Shown piece by piece: positions 23,430 through 34,581 of a stretch of DNA of 64,000 nucleotides (its first letter is position 1; each line of letters opens with the position of its first letter). Source of the DNA: Mauremys mutica (lineage: Eukaryota; Chordata; Testudines; Geoemydidae); assembly GCF_020497125.1 (NCBI RefSeq), contig NC_059093.1, forward strand, positions 23,124,486 through 23,188,485. The letters run 5' to 3'. Under the pieces are notes generated by a model. It ran no database searches. It was not told the origin of the DNA and saw only the letters and a list, made by a program, of their open reading frames with translations. The translations under genes were made by a program, and so were the position numbers.

Positions 23430-24350
23430 CCTATCGGGGAAAGGGTGGGAAGGCGTAGAACAGGTGGCCCAACCATGGGATTAGGAACGTGTCCAATATC
23501 GCCCCTTCGCCCTCTCCCACCCTGGAGCAGAATCGTGGGCATAGGCGATTCTGGATGGTGGCAAATAGATCTACCTGGAGTGTGCTCCACTGTAGGAAGA
23601 GCTTCCTGGCCACCTCCCTGTTTAGAGACCATTCGTGTTGTTGAGAGAAGATCCTACTGAGGCGATTTGTGAGCGTATTGTGCCTGCCGGGCAGGTGAAA
23701 AGCCCTGAGATGGATGTTGTGGGCTGGGCTTCCTGGCACAAAGCCACAGAACGCGTGTCCTCTTGTCTGTTGATATAATACATCGCGGTCGTATTGTCCA
23801 TGAGAACCCTGACCACCTTCCCCGCTAGGTGCTGGCTGAAGGCTACATAGGCGAGGCGTACCGCCTTGAGCTCCTTGACATTAATGTGCAGGTGCAATTC
23901 GTAGGGTAATCATCTGCCTTGGGTTTTGAAGCTCCCCACATGGGCCCCCCATCCCAGGTCCGAGGCGTCCGATACCTGATCTAGTGAGCGAGGGGGTTCT
24001 CGGAAGGGGATACCCTGAAGCATGTTGCTCGGGAGGGAGCACCATTGCAGGTCGGCTACTACATTGGGTGGCAACATGATGACCTTGTCCAGGGCATCCC
24101 TGGCCTGGGAATAGGGAGAGGCCAGCCACAGTTGGAGGGGCCTCATCCTCCATGTCACACCACGGAGGTGTATGCTGCCATCTGGCCTAAGATTTGAAAG
24201 CACACCCATCCCGTCGTCACCGGAAAAGCCATGACCAAGGTGATGAGATCTTTGAGCCTCTCGAACCTGTCCCAGGGGAGAGAGGCCGTGGCTACCAAGG
24301 AGTTCAACCATGCAGGTATCTAGCAGGAATTCCATCTGTGCCTGCACCTG
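23430..24350 (-). pseudogene. DIRS RNase H and RT thumb region
   Basis: The RNase H fold is seen as V-S-D-A-S-D-L-G-W-G-A-H (23990-23930), N-V-K-E-L-K-A-V (about 23870) and V-L-M-D-N-T-T-A-M-Y-Y-I-N (about 23800-23760), followed by H-L-P-G-R-H-N-T-L-T-N-R-L-S-R near 23680. These are the acidic and glutamate positions expected of a ribonuclease H. The frame shifts at least twice. It degrades RNA in the RNA-DNA hybrid during DIRS replication. Confidence 0.75.
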
Positions 24351-24850
24351 GGACCGAGACTTGCCCTTGAGCAGCCAGTCGTCCAGGTAGGAGAAGATCT
24401 ACAGCCCGTTCCTCCTGAGGTGGGCTGCCACCACCGCCATGCATTTGGTAAAAACCCTCAGGGCCATGGAAAGGCCAAAGGGAAGGACCATAAACTGGTA
24501 ATGGTCTGTCCCTACCAGGAAGCGGAGGAAGCACCTGTGACCCTCGAAAATGTGGGTATGGAAGTATGCATCCTGGAGGTCCAGGGATGCGACCAAATCC
24601 CCAGGGTCCAGGGATGGGATAATGGAGGCCACAGACACCATATGGAATTTTCAGCGAACCAGAAACTGGTTGAAATTCCGCAGGTCAAGGGTGGGCCTGA
24701 GACCGCCTTTCACCTTCGGGACCAGGAAATACCGGGAGTAAGAACCTTTGCCCTGGAATTCCCGAGGTACCATCTCCACCATGTCTAGGTCAAGGAGGTG
24801 GGTCAATTCCTGATTTAGGAGGAGGGCGTGTTCTGGATACCCAGGGACAC
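24340..24850 (-). pseudogene. DIRS reverse transcriptase
   Basis: S-L-D-P-G-D-L-V-A-S-L-D-L-Q-D-A-Y-F-H (about 24615-24555) is the first catalytic box. M-V-L-P-F-G-L-S-M-A-L-R-V-F-T-K follows near 24480, and the Y-L-D-D box is encoded at 24375-24397. Compared with the DIRS copy at 59768-58400 the organisation is the same. A frame break separates the fingers from the YLDD segment. Confidence 0.8.
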
Positions 24851-25023
24851 CCCGGGGTGAAGGATGATGTGGAGGGGCTGCATCGAATTGCAGCTTGTAC
24901 CCTTCGGAGATGGTACTGAGGACCCACCAATGGACTCAGAAGGCTGATAAACGGTTGCCAAAAACCAACTTTATTGACTGGGGGGTTTCCCTGGCAACAG
25001 GCCAAGTGGCCCCCCATAAAGAG

Positions 25024-26374
25024 TCAAAAACGCCTTTTCCCTTGCCTCTTGCCCTTCGAGGGGCTGGGGTGTGGGGCCGAACGGGACTGGCGCCATGACC
25101 TGCACCTCTGGTCCCTAGGCCTTTTCGGTGGAGGCTCGTATCTGCCTCTTATGGGGGGAGGCGAGGGCTGCGGCCGGGGTTTGTCCTTGGCTGGCGGGAC
25201 ATACAGGCCGAGAGTCTGCAAGGTGGTGTGGGAGTCTTTCATCCCATGCAGACGAGTATGTGTTTGGTCTGCAAACAATACCTTGCCATCGAATGGCAGG
25301 TCCTGCATCAGGGACTGGGATTCCATGGACAGCCTTGACAGTGAGAGCCACGATGCCCAGTGCATGGAGACAGCCGAGGCCATGGAATGTGTCGCTGTGT
25401 CAGCCGCATGCGAGGCTGCCCGGAGCGCTGCTTTAGCCGCTGCCGCACCCTCGTGGACTAGAGCCCTGAATTCCTTCCTGTCCTCTGGGAGGGAGAGCTC
25501 GAATTTAGGCAGAGACCCCCCAAATTAAAATCATATCTACTCAGGAGTGCCTGATGGTTTGCCACCCTGAGCTGGAAACTTGCTGAGGAATAAACCTTTT
25601 TCCCAAAGGTGTCCAGCCTCCTTGCATCTTTGTCCTTGGGGGTAGGTGCGGGCTGGCCGTGTCTTTCTCGGTGGTTGACCAATTCCCCCACCAGTGAGTT
25701 TGGAGCAGGGTAAGTGTAGAGATACTCATGGCCCCTTGTTGGCATGCAGTACTTCCTCTCTGCCTTCTTAGAAATGGGTGGCAGAGAGGCCGTGGTTTGC
25801 CATAGAGCGAATGAAATATTGGCTACCCCTTGGTGAAGCGGTAGAGCCACACTGCCTGGTGTCGAGGAGGACAGGACATTAAACAAATTGTCCGCCAGTT
25901 CCTCCATCTCCTCTGCCTGGAGCTGGAGGTTCATGGCTACATGCCAGAGAAGCTCCTGATGAGCTTTGAAGTCCTCCTGAGAAGGAGGATGCGATGCTGC
26001 CATGGAGTCATCTGGTGCCGACAACATGACGGTTACCTCCCCTAGGGCATTGGGTGGTGCCGGTAGGTCACAATATTCGTCTGGGTCCAGGTGCGGTGCC
26101 GGAGGTTCGGTGCTCAAGGACTGGTCTCGGTGCCGAGGCGGAGATGCCGAGGGTGCTTGGGATGCCCCAGGCATTGAGCGGGGCCCCGGTGGTGCGGGCA
26201 CCTGGGGCCACGGGGCCCACTGGCACTACTGTCCTTGCCATGGTGCCCCTTGCCACTGCGCCAGCTGAGGCCCAACCAGGGTTCTACGTTCCTGAGGGAC
26301 GGTGCGGCCTGGGAAAGGGCGGCTGGGAGCTGAGGCTGAAGTGAAGTAGGATCAACTCGATCGGTGCCGACCAT
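25024..26374 (-). CDS. DIRS gag-like protein
   Basis: A long open stretch (26201-25458, 247 codons) continues in another frame to 25024. Residues include Q-E-D-F-K-A-H-Q-E-L-L, E-E-M-E-E-L-A-D-N-L-F and S-K-K-A-E-R-K-Y, then Y-T-Y-P-A-P-N-S-L-V, T-F-G-K-K-V-Y-S-S-A-S-F-Q-L-R and R-Y-D-F-N-L. This order is typical of the ORF1 protein of vertebrate DIRS elements, presumed to package the RNA. The last part (Q-D-L-P-F-D-G-K-V-L-F-A, near 25290) is separated by a frameshift. The Pro/Ala-rich N-terminal region is poorly conserved. Confidence 0.75.
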
Positions 26375-27336
26375 GTTGGGTCTGAGCCCGGGATTTAGAC
26401 CTCAACAATGAGACGTAAACGCCGGAGGTGCAATTTCTGGAATCCTGTCGGTGACTGCGGCTATGACGCATCGATGCCGGTGACTGTTGGGTTGCACTCC
26501 AAGCATGGTGCGTGCTGTGGTATGATTAGTGATGCCGATGGCGGCAAAACCTGCTATCACTGCGGCTGGATGAGGAGCGTCGACGCTTTCTGTCCTGGTG
26601 CCTCCAGCCCTTATGAACCGAGGAAGACTCCGGCGATTCGCTCCCAGGTGACCCTGACAATGGAGTGGGAACGTGACACAGGCTACGGAATGTCCCGCGG
26701 ATTAAGCAGAGATCTCAACCTCCCACCTGGCCGGTGAGGGCTCCTGGGTGCCCAGCAGCGACTTTCCTCAGGACCGGGGCTTCAGTTCAGGTGGCCTGCT
26801 CGGTACCGGCATGACGAGGATGTCATGCTCTGCCTGAGCCACCTCGTCGAGTCAGAGGTCTGGGTTCCAAGGAGGATTGCGGGCTTCCGAACTCGGGTCC
26901 GGCCTCACTCCTGTCCTTGTCCCGGCGCTGCTGGGTCTTGCCTTGCTTCTTAGCAGGGGAGCGGTGCCGACTGGTGGATGGGGCCTCGCTCCGTACCGAG
27001 GACGCAGTGCCTGGTGCCGAGTCGGGTTGGCGCACTGGTGCCAGGGCCAGAGCCGACTCCATAAGCAGAGCGCAGAGTCAAATGTAACACTCACCTTTAG
27101 TCCAAGGTTTAAAGGACTTACACATTTTACAGCACTCACTTATATGAGTCTCGCCTTGACAGCGAAGACACGCGGAGTGTGGATCGCTTCTGGGCATGGA
27201 ATTGAGACAGGAGTCGCACGACTTGAAGCCTGGGGCTTGGGGCATGCCCCGAGTCAGGCTACTAACTGGAGAAACTAATAACGGTCTAAGATCATACTAC
27301 TAAGGAAGATACTGCAGCAAAGCTGCAGTACAAGTT

Positions 27337-27550
27337 CCGATTAACTTCACGGGCGGCAAGAAGGAACTGAGGGTGGGGGGAGCGTGCAGCTCCCCATATA
27401 GCGCAATATAGAGGTGCCACTCCAGGGATCGCAGCGTGGCTCCCCCACTACAGGTACTGCTAAGCGAAAAACTTCTGGCACTAGTGCATGTGGTGAGTAC
27501 GCACACCTACTGTGGAATACACAGGAGCAATCACTTGAAGAAGAACAACT
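27337..27550. repeat. DIRS right inverted terminal repeat
   Basis: Reads as the reverse complement of 21822-22012: GTGGAATACACAGGAGCAAT, CTACAGGTACTGCTAAGCG and GAAGGAACTGAGGGTGGGGG pair with the left end. Confidence 0.75.
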
Positions 27551-27553
27551 TGC

Positions 27554-28551
27554 CTCACATGCCTCTGCAGCATTAGTGATAAATAGATAAATTTTTAATA
27601 AATAGATAAATAGTCACACCACCTGCACCATGGAGCAGCAGTTTCTATTTTAAATTATTCAGACGGGTGTCCGAAGTCTGAAAACTAAAGCCATTGGTTA
27701 CCAGGTAATGGAGTGATCTGAGGAACACTTTGGTAGGAAAAAAATTCTTAATTCAGTGTGAATATTTTTGGAACCAAAGATGACAGAGCTGCTGATTTAC
27801 ATCTTCTGAAGATCTGGCCCTATCGCTCCTATAGGACATACAGGGGCAGCTCCTCAACTGGTATAAATTGGCATATCCTATAGATCCTTCAGTAAAGTCA
27901 ATGGAGCTACATCCATTTCCAGCTGCTGAGAATCTGGCCCATAGATTCGACTTGAGTGTTTTATGGATGCTATCACAGGGTCTTCTGGTCACTTATATTT
28001 TCAATATAAGTATCCTCGTCCTGCTCCCACTGAAGCTGATTGGGATTTTTCCATTAACTCCAATGGGTGTGTGGTATGGATACCTAAGAAATATGCAAAC
28101 ACACTTTGATTTAAAAACAACAAAAAAGCCAAAACAAAAATCTACACCCCCCCACCCCAACCATGGTTTGACAGTCAACTCGATAACAGAGTTGTCTCAG
28201 GTCACCCTGGTGCTACTTTGTATCAGCTGTATAACTTGTGTATAAGAATTAGTCTGCCTAAAAATAATTATTCAATCTTAAATGAGTCATTGTTCTAAGC
28301 ACAGAGATATTGCACCTACTCAACTGAGACAAGTTAGCAACAATGGCTCTGTTCTCTTCAGTTGTCTAATTCAAAATAAGCTTTACAGACTGGCTTAAAT
28401 AGGCTGGAATTTAAGTAGTTCGTTCCCTAATTTATTAATCCCCTTTGAAAGCCCCAGTCATAGTCCCTTGCTGGATCTCAATGTGAATGGATATTTTTCA
28501 TTACATGGTCATCTCAAAATGTTAGAGAAACATATCTGAGCTAAGGAGGAG
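27554..28551. other. AT-rich spacer with an old amniote repeat
   Basis: The segment 27845-27945 (AGTAAAGTCAATGGAGCTAC ... GAGAATCTGGCCC) has the wording of an old dispersed repeat found widely in turtles and birds. The rest is unassigned. Confidence 0.4.
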
Positions 28552-29526
28552 TGTGGTGGGCCTGTCACCGCAGCGCCCCCTTGTGACAGGGGTAGGATGG
28601 CGTGTCCATGCCTCACCACTCTCCCGTCCTTGTGGCTGCCCCTCCGCCTGTTATAGCCTCTCGGCCATCTTCTCTACTGTCCCCCTGTCTGGAGCAGTAG
28701 CACGACCTAACGGCCAGAGTCCATATAAACCCCCTTTCAAGCGGGGTATCGCGGCCTAGTGGCCAGAGTCCATATAACCCCCCTCCCTTCAAGAGGGGTA
28801 ATGTGGCCTAGTGGCCAGAGTCCATACAAACCCCCTTTCAAATGGGGTAGTGCGGCCTAGTGGCCAGAGTCCATGTACACCCTCTTTTGAGTGGGGTAAG
28901 GCAGCCTAGCAGCTAGAGTCCATACCAACCTCCTTTCGAATGGGGTAGTGTGGTCTAGCAGCCAGAGTCTATACAAACGCCCTTTTGGGCAGGGTAACGC
29001 GGCCTAGCGGCCAGAGTCCATATAAACCCTCACAGTTTGGGGGTAAGGGGGTAGGGGGGCTCGGGCCCGCCCTCTCCACCGAGCCCCAACCCAGGGCCCT
29101 AGTAGTGGCAAGCTTTCCTTTCCACTCGCTCAGCAGGGATCCGCCCGCAACATGTCGAGTGTCTATACAGCTATAATGACGTTTATAGTTCCCCTGGGTC
29201 ACTTCCTACGAGGAACGACAGTACCTCTGTGATAAGGGGTCCTCTGGTCGGTTTCTCCCCTCGGCCGCCCTCTGTCAGGGTCTCAGGTAGTGCCTCGGCT
29301 CGGCTGACTCCCGGATCCTGGCTCACAGGCCCTCCCTCGGCAGGAGCTAGCAGTGTGCGTCCTTCCCCTCCAGCAGTCAGCCCAGATTGAGCTGATCTGC
29401 AGCCTTTTATACCCAATCTCCAGTTGGAGCATGCCCAGCAGAGCTTCCGGGGCATGGCTTCCTCTGCTAGGAAGGAAGGGTTATCTCCTGCTATACCAGT
29501 GCGGGGCTGCTCTGCCCTGTCACACA
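28552..29526 (-). repeat. Gmr1 element 3' LTR
   Basis: 975 bp, starting (minus sense) TGTGTGACAGGGCAGAG just after the polypurine tract and ending GGCCCACCACA. It contains seven tandem units of 48-51 bp at 28701-29030. The 5' LTR has only three of these. Confidence 0.85.
28701..29030 (-). repeat. Minisatellite inside the LTR (7 units)
   Basis: Each unit carries GCGGCCTAGTGGCCAGAGTC, then CATATAAACC and CCCTTTCAA. Unit starts are near 28701, 28750, 28802, 28851, 28900, 28949 and 28997. In LTR sense most units present a TATATGGACT TATA-like motif, so copy number could alter promoter strength (inference). Confidence 0.8.
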
Positions 29527-29599
29527 CCCTCCCCCTTAAGACAGCTGCCTGGGCTGGCTGACCCTTGGCCGTCTCCTCCACCTCCTCTTCCCCGACTCG

Positions 29600-30115
29600 G
29601 GAAAAGAAGTCTACATTCCCATGAGCCTTTCCCGGCTGGTGTAACACACAGAAGGAGTAGGGTTGGAGGGACATGTACCACCGCATGATCTGTGTGTTTG
29701 AATCCTTCATGCTGTTAATCCACCTGAGGGGTACATGGTCTGTTACCAACGAGAAGGGGTTCCCTAATAGATAGTACCTCAGCGCCTCGACTGCCCACTT
29801 CACTGCCAGGGCCTCCCACTCTGTGGTGGAATACTGGGTCTCTCGGGGGAACAGCTTGTGGCTCAGATACAAAATGGGGTGGTGTTCTCCCCCCACCTCT
29901 TGCGATAGTACGGCCTCCAACCCTATCTCTGAGGCATCAGTCTGGAGGATAAAGGGCCTTGTGAAGCTGGGTTGGAACAGTATTGGGTCCTGTGTGAGTC
30001 GCTCCCGCAGGGGGCAAAAGGCCTTCTCAGAGCCCTCCGTCCACTGGATCCTCCGTGGCTGGGAGCTTCGCGACAGATTTGTCAGGGGGGCGGCGAGCGT
30101 GGCAAAGTCAGGCAC
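29600..30115 (-). pseudogene. Gmr1 element RNase H
   Basis: In an open frame (30115-29183) the sequence reads L-Q-T-D-A-S-E-I-G-L-E-A-V-L-S-Q, then S-H-K-L-F-P-R-E-T-Q-Y-S-T-T-E-W-E-A-L-A and L-V-T-D-H-V-P-L-R-W. These are the D, E and D catalytic positions of a Ty3-type RNase H. The frame joins the RT upstream after a stop at the RT/RNase H linker. It ends near F-F-S-R-V-G-E before the polypurine tract. The frame continues into the LTR only by chance. Confidence 0.85.
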
Positions 30116-30149
30116 AAAGCAACGATAGTAGGCGGCCAGCCCTAAGAAC

Positions 30150-30741
30150 TGTCATACTTGTCTTTTGGTCGTGGGAGTTGGATAGTTCTTCAAGGCTTCC
30201 ACCTTACCTACCAAAGGGCGGATTTTCCCTCAACCCACGGGATAGCCCAGGTAGGTCACTTCGCTTTGGCCCCAGTGACATTTGGCTGGGTTTGCGTTGA
30301 GACCTGCTTTGCCCAGTGCTTGTAGCACCTTGGCGAGATGCTGGAGGTGTTCCTCCCGGTTGGCGCTGTAGATGACGATGTCATCGATGTATGCTGCGGT
30401 TACGCGCTGTGGGGGCTCAATACTTGATTCATGAGCCGCTGGAAGGTAGCCGCAGCCCCATGCAACCCAAAAGGCATCATTGTAAACTGGTAGAGGCCAA
30501 ATGGCGCTGGGAATGCTGTCTTCTCGCAGGAGGCTGGTGTCAACGGGATCTGCCAATATCCTGTGGTTAGGTCTAGGGTGGAGATGAATTCTGCCTTGCC
30601 TGATCGCTCCAGCAGCTCATCTCCCTGGGGCATGGGGTAGGCATCGAAACGTGAGATCGCGTTCACCTTGCGGAAGTCGATACAGAACCTGACTGTTCCA
30701 TCTGGCTTCGGAACTAGTACTGTAGGGCTCCGCCAATTCAC
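30150..30741 (-). pseudogene. Gmr1 element reverse transcriptase
   Basis: V-L-V-P-K-P-D-G-T-V-R-F-C-I-D-F-R-K-V-N opens the fingers domain at 30720-30660. T-L-D-L-T-T-G-Y-W-Q-I-P-L is the first catalytic box, M-M-P-F-G-L-H-G-A-A-A-T-F-Q-R-L follows, and A-Y-I-D-D-I-V-I-Y-S at about 30385-30360 holds the catalytic Asp pair. A one-frame shift separates the last two blocks. It copies element RNA into DNA. Its position downstream of integrase is unusual for Ty3/Gypsy. Confidence 0.88.
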
Positions 30742-31179
30742 TTTGCGACTCTTCGAACACCCCCAGGGCCAACATCATGTTGAGCTCTCTCCTCACCGTC
30801 TCCCACATCTTCCTGGGGAGTGGGTGGCAGGTCTCCCTTAATTTGTGGCTGGGGACGGTGGCGATATGGTGGCTGGTCAGCGTGGTCTTCCCAAGCTGTG
30901 TTGATAGGACTGTGGGGAACGCTGAAATCAGTCACTGTACCTGCTCTTGCTGGCCCAGGTCGAGCTCTGGGCCTATGGCCGCTGCTCCTGGCTCCCCAGG
31001 TTCCCCCGCCAACAGCCCTAACTTGGGTTCTGGAGGGTACGGGGCAGTCCTCATCCCTCTCCAGGCTTTGAGAAGGTTCACGTGGTAGACCTGAGTGTCC
31101 GTCCTTCGCCCTGACATCCGCACTTCGTAATCTACGGGCCCGATGTGTCGGGTCACCTCGAAGGGGCCTTGACACTTGG

Positions 31180-32200
31180 CTAGTAGCTTAACTCCGAGGA
31201 AGGAAGCAACAAGAGGACACGGTCCCCAGGCTCAAAACTTCTCATCTTGGCCCCTTTGTTATATTGAGCCTCTTGGTTTCGTTGGGCTTTCACCAGGTTC
31301 TCTCGAGCCAGGGCTCCCAATTCTCGGAGCTGCTCCCACAGGTAGAGAATGTACTGGATGGTTCCTCGGACGTGGGTCTCTTGCTCCTCCCAGGTTTCTT
31401 TTAGGAGGTCTAGAATTCTCTGGGGCTTCCTCCCATAAAGGAGTTCGAAAAGGAAGAACCCTGTGGAAGCCTGTGGCACCTCTCGCATGGCAAAGAGTAG
31501 TGCTGGGAGCAATTTATCCCAATGCTGGGGATTGTCATCCACAAACTTCCTTAGCATGGCTTTCAAGGTGCCATTAAATCTCTCTGCCAATCCATTCATC
31601 TAAGGGTGGTAGACCGAGGTCTTAAGCGCCCAGATATTAAGCAGATGGCACAATTCTGCCATTAGTCTAGAAGTTACATTAGTCCCTTGGTCCGTTAGTA
31701 TCTCTCGTGGCAGGCTGATGCGTGCGAAGATCTGAAAGAGCTCATTGGCGATGATCGGAGCCGTGGAGGTCCGTGGTGGTACCGCCTCTGGGTACCGCGT
31801 TGCGTAGTCGACCACGACCAGGATGTACTTGTTGCCTGAGCTACTCTTCTCCAAGGGCCCCACTAAGTCCAAGCCTGTCTGTTCAAAGGGTGTCCCAATC
31901 ACTGGCAAGGGCACAAGGGGGGCTTTTGGTATACCTTTTGGGCCAGTCTTCTGGCATTCGGGGCAGGAAGTGCAGTAGTCCCGTACCTCCCTATGGATGC
32001 CTGGCTAGAAGAACCTCTAGGCCACCCATTGCAGTGTTTTCTCCCTCCCCAGGTGCCCTGCCCATGGCACTGAGTGAGCCAAGTGGAGCAAGTTCTGTCA
32101 GAACCTCCGTGGGATCAACAGTTGGTGCAGGTCTTCTTTTGTCTGTGGTGCCTGGACTACCCAATAGAGTAAGTCATGGTGGATTTCAAATCGGGGTCCT
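31180..32200 (-). pseudogene. Gmr1 element integrase
   Basis: An N-terminal HHCC zinc region lies at about 32090-31940 (...A-G-H-L-G-R-E-K...C-T-S-C-P-E-C-Q). The core has D-L-V-G-P-L (first Asp, about 31860), E-I-L-T-D-Q-G-T-N (second Asp, 31700) and N-G-L-A-E-R-F-N-G-T-L (Glu, 31590). A TAG stop at 31600 separates the Asp and Glu blocks. The C-terminal part includes L-L-Y-G-R-K-P and F-E-P-G-D-R-V-L-L-L-L-P. All three catalytic acids are still encoded. Confidence 0.88.
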
Positions 32201-32429
32201 TGCTGCTGTCATAGGGGCAAGCCTTCCTCCCCAGGGGATCCTGTCTCCTGCTCCCAGGCCCGACTGAGGGTGGTATCCCCCCGTTGTTCTTCCAGGAAGT
32301 CGGCGTCTACATCCAGCCATTTATGGCCTTCTTCTGTTGGGGCTTTGGTAGGGGTTTGGCTCCTTTCCTCTATTTCAGGATTCCCTGAGGGCACCTCCAG
32401 GGGGTCGTCCGCCACTGGCTGGCCTATTA

Positions 32430-32884
32430 ATCCTGGCCTTCTAGCACGCCCCCCACTTTTCTTCCCGGGGGGCATGTACCCCACTCCTGGAGGAGGTCGG
32501 CAAAGCCTGGCCAGTCACGTCCCAGGATCACTGGGTAAGTCAACTTGGGGGCTACCTCGACTAGATGCTGCACTTGGTGCCGAGCCACTTCGAGCTGCAC
32601 CCAGATGGTGGGATCTGGCTTCACGTCCCCGTGAATACACTGTAGGCTGATGGGGGGCCCTGGTGGGACCAGAAGGCTCTATCAGCCCGGCCCGGATGAC
32701 CGTCTGGCTACACCCTGAGTCCACCACGGCCCAGGTAGCCATCCCACCTATTCACCAGTAGGACTATTTTCCCTGGCTCCCACGTCCGGGCCCGGTGACC
32801 AGCAGTCCAGACCTGCCCATAATTATAATCCATGTACGGGCACTCCTTCTGGAAGTGCCCTATCTGTCCACACTCATAACACCG
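32430..32884 (-). pseudogene. Gmr1 zinc knuckle and protease
   Basis: The nucleocapsid knuckle C-Y-E-C-G-Q-I-G-H-F-Q-K-E-C is intact at about 32884-32840 but lies in a different frame from the capsid part. The aspartic protease follows: V-V-D-S-G-C-S-Q-T-V-I (32720-32690) and near its end Y-P-V-I-L-G-R-D-W-P-G-F. A frameshift divides it. The protease would mature Gag-Pol. Confidence 0.8.
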
Positions 32885-33871
32885 GTCCTGCTTCCCTTCT
32901 TCGGTCGGGGTATGGCGGGGGCTACTCTACCTCCCCAGTGCATCATCTTGGCTCCATATGAGGTTTGCACCGGGTGGGTCCTTGGCACCGTGGGTCGCAT
33001 GTTTCCCTGATGTCTGGGTGTACCGACGGGGGCCTCCCGGCCCGGGTTCAGGTTCCGTTCACCCGAGCCCCCCACCCCCTTGGAGCCGGTCTTCAGTTCT
33101 CCCTCTGCTGTCAGATAATCCTCCATCAGGGAGGTTGCCTCTGCGAGGGTCCTCGGGCGATGTCTCTGTACCCACTCTTTCCTGCCGGTGGGAAGGGTCT
33201 GCAGGAACTGTTCTAATGCCACGGCCTCGGCTACTTGGACACTCGTCTGTTGTTCGGTTTCTAACCACCTCCAGCAGAGGTCGCGGATCCGCTGGGTGAC
33301 GGCATGTGGTCTGGCTCCCGGCATGTACCTTTCTCTGCGGAGTCGCTGTCGGTAAGTCTCGGGGCTGACGCCGGTTTGGTCTAAGATGGCGGCCTTGACC
33401 TTCGAATAGTCCAGGGCATCCCGGGGCTTGAGGTTACGGTATGTTGCTTGAGCTGGGCCTGTCAGGTAGGGGGCTAGAATAGTGGCCCAATGTGTGGGAG
33501 GCCATTGTACGGCGGTTGCAACCCACTCAAAAGTCACCAGGAAGGCCTCGGGGTCATTCCCCAGCTCCATCTTCATTCGGCGCACTGGTAGTCCTCCGAG
33601 CCCCTCACTGGAGCTGCCCCCTACTGCTCCCGGAGAGGGGACGACGACTTGGTGCCTGTCCTATTAGCGTTGCCATCCGCTGAACCAGTTGCTCCTGGTT
33701 AGCCTGTTGTTGGTCTGTCAGCTCCTGAATCAGCTGTTGCTGTTGCTGTTGTTGCTCTTGTTGCTGCACCGCTTGTAACTGCTGTTGTGTGGCTAACTGC
33801 TGGTGTTGCTGTTGCGGCGCCTGCTACTGTTGGTTCTCCAGCAGCCATTTCAAAAGCTTCTTGGAGTCCAT
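32860..33871 (-). pseudogene. Gmr1 Gag with SCAN-like domain
   Basis: Starts M-D-S-K-K-L-L-K-W-L-L-E just after the primer site. A glutamine-rich coiled segment with one TAG stop follows (33830-33700), then the capsid-like region in a 241-codon open frame from 33585. Residues R-A-R-P-H-A-V-type followed by L-C-W-R-W-L-E-T-E-Q-Q-T-S and E-A-V-A-L-E-Q-F-L-Q-T-L-P match the SCAN domain fold. SCAN domains of vertebrate zinc-finger proteins are thought to descend from the capsid of Gmr1-like elements. Its role is RNA packaging and particle assembly. Confidence 0.8.
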
Positions 33872-33928
33872 TTTGGGCATCTGGGTCCTTGTCTCAGGCC
33901 CTGATCGATGCTTGCATTCTCCACCAGT

Positions 33929-34581
33929 TGTGATGGGCCTGTCACCGCAGCGCCCTCTTGTGGCAGGCATAGGATGGGTTGTCCATGCCTCACCACTCTC
34001 CAGTCCTTGTGGCTGCCCCTCTGCCTAGTACAGCCTCTCGGCCATCTTCTCTACTGTCCCCCTGTCTGGAGCAGTAGCACGGCCTAGTGGCTAGGGTCCA
34101 TATAAACCCCCTTTTGAGCGGGGTACCATTGCCTAGTGGCTAGGATCCATGTAACCCTCCCTTCGAGTGGGGTAATGTGGCCTAGCGGCCAGAGTCCATA
34201 TAAACCCTCACGGTGAGGGGGTAGAGGCGCTCGGGCCCGCCCTCTCCACTGAGCGCCAACCCAGGGCCATGGTAGTGGCAAGCTTTCCTTGCCACTCACT
34301 CAGTGGAGATCAATACAGCTTTAACACCATTTATCTCTATAGTTCACCTGGGTTACTTCCTACTGGGAACGACAGTACCTCTGTGACGAAGGGTCCTCCT
34401 GTCAGTTCCTCCTCTGGGCTGCCCTCTGACAGGGTTTCAGGTAGTGCCTCGGCTTGGCTGACTCCCGGATCCTGGCTCACAGGCCCTCCCTCGGCAGGAG
34501 CTAGCAGTGTGCGTCCTTCCCCTCCGGTGGTCAGTCCAGACTGAGCTGATTTGCAGCATTTTATACTTTATCTCCAGTTGG
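33929..34581 (-). repeat. Gmr1 element 5' LTR, truncated
   Basis: Aligns to the 3' LTR from GATGGGCCTGTCACCGCAGC through TTTATACTTTATCTCCAGTTG, then stops; about 100 bp of the U3 start are missing at 34581. It has three copies of the minisatellite (34079-34211). Confidence 0.85.

Larger units (their letters stand above)
21791..27553 (-). mobile_element. DIRS retrotransposon, nearly full length
   Basis: A 5.8-kb element read right to left: gag-like ORF (26.4-25.0 kb), reverse transcriptase (about 24.8-24.3), RNase H (23.9-23.4) and tyrosine recombinase (23.4-22.2). Its termini are inverted repeats. The block around CCACAGTAGATGTGCGTGC (21851-22010) recurs reversed at about 27340-27541, including TTAGCAGTATCTGTAGTGGG. 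DIRS elements replicate through a circular intermediate and integrate by recombinase, so they lack LTR-type duplications. Frameshifts in RT and loss of the catalytic tyrosine show it is inactive. Confidence 0.85.
28552..34581 (-). mobile_element. Gmr1-type Ty3/Gypsy element
   Basis: A 6-kb LTR retrotransposon reading right to left: 5' LTR (34581-33929, truncated at its outer end), primer site TGGTGGAGAATGCAAGC two bases after the LTR, gag (33871-32860), CCHC knuckle, protease, integrase (about 32200-31180), reverse transcriptase (30741-30230), RNase H (30115-29600), polypurine tract (29527-29537 on the plus strand as CCTCCCCCTTA) and 3' LTR (29526-28552). Integrase before reverse transcriptase is the hallmark of the Gmr1 group within Ty3/Gypsy. 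Stops and frameshifts make it inactive. Confidence 0.9.
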
